Part shown: positions 60,797-64,000 of the stretch, in pieces
Position numbering within the stretch: the first letter of the stretch is position 1
Layout: the number at the start of each line of letters is the position of its first letter
Source: Bacillota bacterium
Lineage (GTDB): Bacteria; Bacillota; Clostridia; Oscillospirales; Ruminococcaceae
Reading direction: 5' to 3'
Length of the DNA: 64,000 bases
NCBI GenBank assembly: GCA_023439835.1
Contig: JAEXUW010000011.1
Span: forward strand, 58,152 to 122,151
Translations under genes and position numbers: made by a program
The notes under the pieces: model-generated
The model's database searches: none
Told to the model about the DNA's origin: nothing
What the model saw: the letters and a program-made list of their open reading frames with translations, nothing else

Positions 60797-61273
60797 ATGG
60801 CAAACGGAAAAAAACGCATCTCCAGAGAGGGATACAACAAGCTTGAGGCTGAGCTTGAATATCTTGTTACAGTCAGAAGAAGTGAGGTTGCTGAGAAGTT
60901 AAAGGAAGCACGCTCGTTTGGTGACCTTTCAGAAAATGCTGAATATGACGAGGCTAAAAACGAACAGGGAATTCTTGAGGCTAAAATTGCCGAGCTTGAA
61001 GCATATATTGCTAACGCAGAGGTTATTGACGATGACGCTGTCACCGTTCACGAGGTTGGAGTAGGCTCAATTATAAAGCTTAAAGATCTTGAGCTAAATG
61101 AAATTGAAACACTTCAAATCGTCGGCTCAACCGAATCAGATCCTGACAATGGCAAAATTTCAGACGAATCACCTATCGGCAAAGCGACCATTAAAAAGCA
61201 TGTCGGTGATATCATTGAGGTTGAAGCCCCCATGGGTGTGCTTAAGTTTGAAATAATTGAGATAACAAAATAA
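60797..61273 (+). CDS. greA: Transcription elongation factor GreA
   Basis: Rescues backtracked RNA polymerase by stimulating transcript cleavage. The 158-residue protein has the N-terminal coiled coil with the tip residues (SFGDLSENAEYDEAKNEQGILEAKIAELE) and the C-terminal FKBP-like domain (TLQIVGSTESDPDNGKISDESPIGKA). The start at 60797 gives the normal length; its ribosome-binding site is poor (GAAAGGG about 12 bases away), so an upstream TTG is a minor alternative. lysS follows 12 bases later. Confidence 0.96.
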   Translation: MANGKKRISREGYNKLEAELEYLVTVRRSEVAEKLKEARSFGDLSENAEYDEAKNEQGILEAKIAELEAYIANAEVIDDDAVTVHEVGVGSIIKLKDLELNEIETLQIVGSTESDPDNGKISDESPIGKATIKKHVGDIIEVEAPMGVLKFEIIEITK

Positions 61274-61285
61274 GGAGTTTTAAGA

Positions 61286-62869
61286 ATGAGCGTTGAAGAA
61301 AATCTGAATCCGGAAGTTTTGGAAGATGAGCAGACCGGTGAGGATATAAATATACTCAAAAAAATTAGGATAGAAAAGTTTGAAGCACAAAAGGCCGAGG
61401 GGAAAAACCCTTATGAGGTCACAAAGTATGATGTGTCTGTGCTGAATGCGAAGCTAAGAGCTGACTTTGAAAAGCGTGAGGCTGAGATAATCAATGGTGC
61501 AGGTGGCGACGAAGCAAAGGTTGCGCAGGGGCTTGAAAAAATCAAGTCTGAAACAGTTTCTATTGCGGGAAGAATTATGTCATGGCGTGATATGGGAAAA
61601 GCTAATTTCATTGACGTTCGTGACGCATCAGACCGTATGCAGGTATATGTTCGCATGAACGATATAGGTGAGGAAAGTTTTAAGGACTTCAAAACATGGG
61701 ATATCGGCGACATTATCGGTGTTGAGGGGTTTGTTTTCAGAACTAAAAAGGGTGAGATATCTGTTCACGCAACAAGCGTTAAGCTTTTGTCAAAATCTCT
61801 TCTTCCTCTTCCTGAAAAATGGCATGGACTAAAGGATACTGAGGCTAGATACAGAAAAAGATACGTTGACCTTATCGTCAATCCAGATGTTAAGGAAACT
61901 TTTGTTAAGCGCAGTATGATTATTCGTGAAATAAGAAATTATCTTGACGCAATGGGATTTTTAGAGGTTGAAACACCTGTTTTACAGGCTACTGCCGGCG
62001 GTGCCGCCGCACGACCATTCCTCACCCATCATAATGCCCTTGACCTTGATATGCACGTCAGAATTTCTCTTGAGCTTTATTTAAAGAGATTGATTGTCGG
62101 CGGATTTGACAAGGTTTATGAAATCGGGCGTGTTTTCAGAAATGAGGGCATATCCGTCCGTCATAATCCTGAGTTTACGCTTTTGGAGCTTTATCAGGCT
62201 TACACCGATTTTGAGGGAATGATGAATCTCACTGAATCACTGATCAGGGATGTTGCAAAAAAAGTTCTGGGCACTGCTCAGATTAAATACGGCGAAATTG
62301 AAATTGACCTTGACAAGCCTTTTGAAAGAATAACAATGATTGACGCAGTTATAAAATACTCAGGCGTTGATTTTAGGGCTATCAACAGTCTTGAAGAAGC
62401 AAGAGCGATTGCAAAACAGCATCACATTAAGTATGAGGATCGTCATTCTAAAGGTGATATACTTAATCTGTTCTTTGAGGAATACTGTGAAAAGCAACTT
62501 ATTCAGCCGACCTTTGTAACGGAGCATCCTGTTGAGATTTCTCCGCTTGCTAAGAAAAAGCCGACCGACAGCACGCTTACAGAGCGTTTCGAGCTTTTTG
62601 TTATCGGAAGAGAACACGCAAACGCATTTTCAGAGCTTAATGATCCGCTTGATCAGCGTGAGCGTTTTGAGGCACAAATGCGCCTAAAAGCTCTAGGAGA
62701 TGAGGAGGCTAATGAGGTTGACGAGGATTTCCTCACAGCGCTTGAATATGGAATGCCACCTACTGGCGGCTTAGGAATAGGCATTGATAGAGTGGTAATG
62801 CTGTTAACCGACAGCGCTTCAATTCGTGACGTTCTTCTTTTCCCGACTATGAAGCCAATTCAGCAGTAA
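61286..62869 (+). CDS. lysS: Lysyl-tRNA synthetase (class II)
   Basis: Charges tRNA-Lys. The 527-residue protein has the OB-fold anticodon-binding domain (about 70-190; IAGRIMSWRDMGKANFIDVRD) and the class II core: motif 1 region FLEVETPVLQ, motif 2 VYEIGRVFRNEGISVRHNPEFTLLELYQAY, and motif 3 GLGIGIDRVVMLL near the end. The greA-lysS order is common in Firmicutes. Confidence 0.98.
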   Translation: MSVEENLNPEVLEDEQTGEDINILKKIRIEKFEAQKAEGKNPYEVTKYDVSVLNAKLRADFEKREAEIINGAGGDEAKVAQGLEKIKSETVSIAGRIMSWRDMGKANFIDVRDASDRMQVYVRMNDIGEESFKDFKTWDIGDIIGVEGFVFRTKKGEISVHATSVKLLSKSLLPLPEKWHGLKDTEARYRKRYVDLIVNPDVKETFVKRSMIIREIRNYLDAMGFLEVETPVLQATAGGAAARPFLTHHNALDLDMHVRISLELYLKRLIVGGFDKVYEIGRVFRNEGISVRHNPEFTLLELYQAYTDFEGMMNLTESLIRDVAKKVLGTAQIKYGEIEIDLDKPFERITMIDAVIKYSGVDFRAINSLEEARAIAKQHHIKYEDRHSKGDILNLFFEEYCEKQLIQPTFVTEHPVEISPLAKKKPTDSTLTERFELFVIGREHANAFSELNDPLDQRERFEAQMRLKALGDEEANEVDEDFLTALEYGMPPTGGLGIGIDRVVMLLTDSASIRDVLLFPTMKPIQQ

Positions 62870-62896
62870 AATTTGCTTATCAAGGGAGGTGTTTGT

Positions 62897-63775
62897 TTGG
62901 ATAATGATAAGGGGTTCATTCCAAAAGAAGATATGGAATTTGAAAAAGAGCAACGTCTTTTAGAGGAGAAAAGAGCCCAGCTTGAAGAGCAGTCGCTCCT
63001 TGAGCGTGAGCTTCAAAGAAAAGCTGATATAAAAGCCCGCAACAAGCAAGCGGATAAAGACCGCATTGAGCTGGTGAAGCTTAAGCAGGGCATTACGGAT
63101 GAAACCGAAACCGAGCTTATAAAGGAACCCCCTGTTATCGAAAAGCCTAAAGGCAAAAAAGCGGTTGAAAATTTCTTTTATCACCACAAATGGCATGTTA
63201 TTGTTATCACTTTTTTTGTAATATTTATCGTTGCTTTTGCCTATGATTTATTATCAAAGGTTGACCCTGATGTCAGGATAATTGTGTTTTCTGACAATGA
63301 GCTTGCCGATAAAACTGATGAGCTTAGCAAGTATTTTGAGCAGTTTGCGCAAGATTTTAACGGTGACGGGAAAGTTTATGTCGAGGTTTCAAGCATTCCC
63401 ATTACAAAGACAAGCGGTAACGCAATGATGGATCTTTCAAATCAGACAAAGCTTGCGGCAGAAATTCAGTCGGCTGAAGCGATGCTTTTTATTACTGACA
63501 GCGAGGTCGATGTTGAGTATCCGCCTGAGGGCCTGTTTATGAGCAAGGAAGAGCTCGCTGAGCTTTATTCGGATAATACAAGCATTTTAGATTGGGGCTT
63601 TACATTTGACAACGACAGTCTAAAAGAAGCTGTCGGCATTGAGATTTTCCCTGACAATATGTATTTAGCTATCAGATATCAGACGAATGTTCCGGGAGTA
63701 TCTCAGAAGGATTTTATGAAAAGCTGGAACAATGCAAAGACTTTTCTTGATAAGTATGTCGAAGGAACTCATTAA
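62897..63775 (+). CDS. Single-pass membrane protein with coiled-coil N-terminus, unknown function
   Basis: A 292-residue protein. The first 80 residues are highly charged and predicted coiled coil (FEKEQRLLEEKRAQLEEQSLLERELQRKADIKARNKQ), a membrane helix follows near residues 100-122 (WHVIVITFFVIFIVAFAYDLL), and the extracellular part (about 125-292) has no family motif that I know. TTG at 62897 is seven bases from GGGAGG. It follows lysS and is closed by a strong terminator. Confidence 0.75.
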   Translation: MDNDKGFIPKEDMEFEKEQRLLEEKRAQLEEQSLLERELQRKADIKARNKQADKDRIELVKLKQGITDETETELIKEPPVIEKPKGKKAVENFFYHHKWHVIVITFFVIFIVAFAYDLLSKVDPDVRIIVFSDNELADKTDELSKYFEQFAQDFNGDGKVYVEVSSIPITKTSGNAMMDLSNQTKLAAEIQSAEAMLFITDSEVDVEYPPEGLFMSKEELAELYSDNTSILDWGFTFDNDSLKEAVGIEIFPDNMYLAIRYQTNVPGVSQKDFMKSWNNAKTFLDKYVEGTH

Positions 63776-63780
63776 TAGAC

Positions 63781-63827
63781 ATTATCTTTCATGATTAGAA
63801 AAAATAATCGTGAAAGATAATTTTTTT
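63781..63827 (+). terminator. Terminator of the greA-lysS transcript
   Basis: A 17-bp stem (63781-63797 with 63805-63821, one G-T pair), A-rich loop, then seven T (63821-63827). Confidence 0.93.
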
Positions 63828-63839
63828 CATAGAAAAGTA

Positions 63840-63868
63840 TTGACAACACTCGAAAAATAGTGTAAAAT
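63840..63868 (+). promoter_or_regulatory. Promoter of the tRNA cluster
   Basis: TTGACA (63840-63845), 17-bp spacer, TAAAAT (63863-63868), 30 bases before tRNA-Val. Confidence 0.88.
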
Positions 63869-63898
63869 AATATTCGTCGCTAAAGACGAATATGGTGC

Positions 63899-63974
63899 GG
63901 GAGCATAGCTCAGCTGGGAGAGCATCTGCCTTACAAGCAGAGGGTCATAGGTTCGAGCCCTATTGTTCCCACCA
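63899..63974 (+). tRNA. tRNA-Val (anticodon TAC)
   Basis: A 76-nt cloverleaf: acceptor GGGAGCA pairs with TGTTCCC, D-arm GCTCAGCTGGGAGAGC, anticodon loop CTTACAA with TAC between TCTGC and GCAGA, T-arm ATAGGTTCGAGCCCTAT, and encoded CCA (63972-63974). Confidence 0.97.
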
Positions 63975-63978
63975 TAAT

Positions 63979-64000
63979 GGCCTGGTAGTTCAGTTGGTTA
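63979..64000 (+). tRNA. tRNA-Asp (probable), cut by the window edge
   Basis: The first 22 bases, GGCCTGGTAGTTCAGTTGGT plus TA, match the acceptor and D-arm of clostridial tRNA-Asp(GTC), which commonly follows tRNA-Val. The anticodon lies outside the window. Confidence 0.7.

Overview
The window is chromosomal DNA of a low-to-moderate GC, endospore-forming member of the Firmicutes, most likely an anaerobic gut-type Clostridia (Oscillospirales/Ruminococcaceae-like). Evidence: adjacent spoIVB and spo0A, two CIRCE (HrcA) operators, near-consensus sigma-A promoters with 16-17 bp spacers, strong GGAGG ribosome-binding sites with frequent GTG/TTG starts, a leucine-type class I ilvC, and an ethanolamine ammonia-lyase. 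No phage, insertion sequence or CRISPR array was seen; the tail of rplQ opens the window and a tRNA cluster closes it.

Layout. 1-3.6 kb: end of rplQ, then the ilvB-ilvN-ilvC operon (minus strand). 3.8-5.2 kb: a lone BtuF-like lipoprotein and a compact locus that looks like a type I toxin-antitoxin pair (22-codon hydrophobic peptide, convergent small RNA, shared bidirectional terminator). 5.2-6.8 kb: ccdA-tlpA thiol redox pair. 6.8-12 kb: moxR-DUF58-transglutaminase-membrane protein operon. 12-16.2 kb: CNNM/CorC protein, secreted transglutaminase lipoprotein and an NPATG-anchored repeat protein. 16.4-21.5 kb: a HEPN protein with a degenerate nucleotidyltransferase, GtrA, cation efflux, HD hydrolase, GNAT and tandem-domain polyphosphate phosphotransferase. 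21.5-24.5 kb: ferredoxin, Hsp20 behind a CIRCE, a HTH/periplasmic-binding-like regulator, a DMT permease.

24.6-36.8 kb is a continuous plus-strand block for phosphonate and ethanolamine use: 2-aminoethylphosphonate transaminase (phnW), a PhnSTUV-like importer with fused permease, phosphonatase (phnX), a GntR/UTRA regulator, MgtC, a PHP phosphatase, then eutA-eutB-eutC. Both halves end in acetaldehyde; no microcompartment shell genes are present in the window.

36.8-42 kb: an acidic membrane protein, spoIVB-spo0A, a flavin reductase-like protein and a TIM-barrel protein. 42-53.4 kb: an arginine-biosynthesis run argG ... argH ... argC-argJ ... argB-argD-argF, preceded by ARG-box-like sequences and interrupted by non-arginine genes (oxidoreductase, lipoprotein, GNAT, bPH-domain membrane protein). 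53.4-55.5 kb: groES-groEL with CIRCE (minus). 56-59.3 kb: OmpR-type response regulator, histidine kinase and HtrA protease, overlapping as one unit. 59.4-63.8 kb: a second CNNM protein, greA behind a promoter-plus-terminator leader, lysS and a membrane-anchored protein, then tRNA-Val and the start of tRNA-Asp.

All assignments come from reading motifs and gene order by eye; no database search was run.
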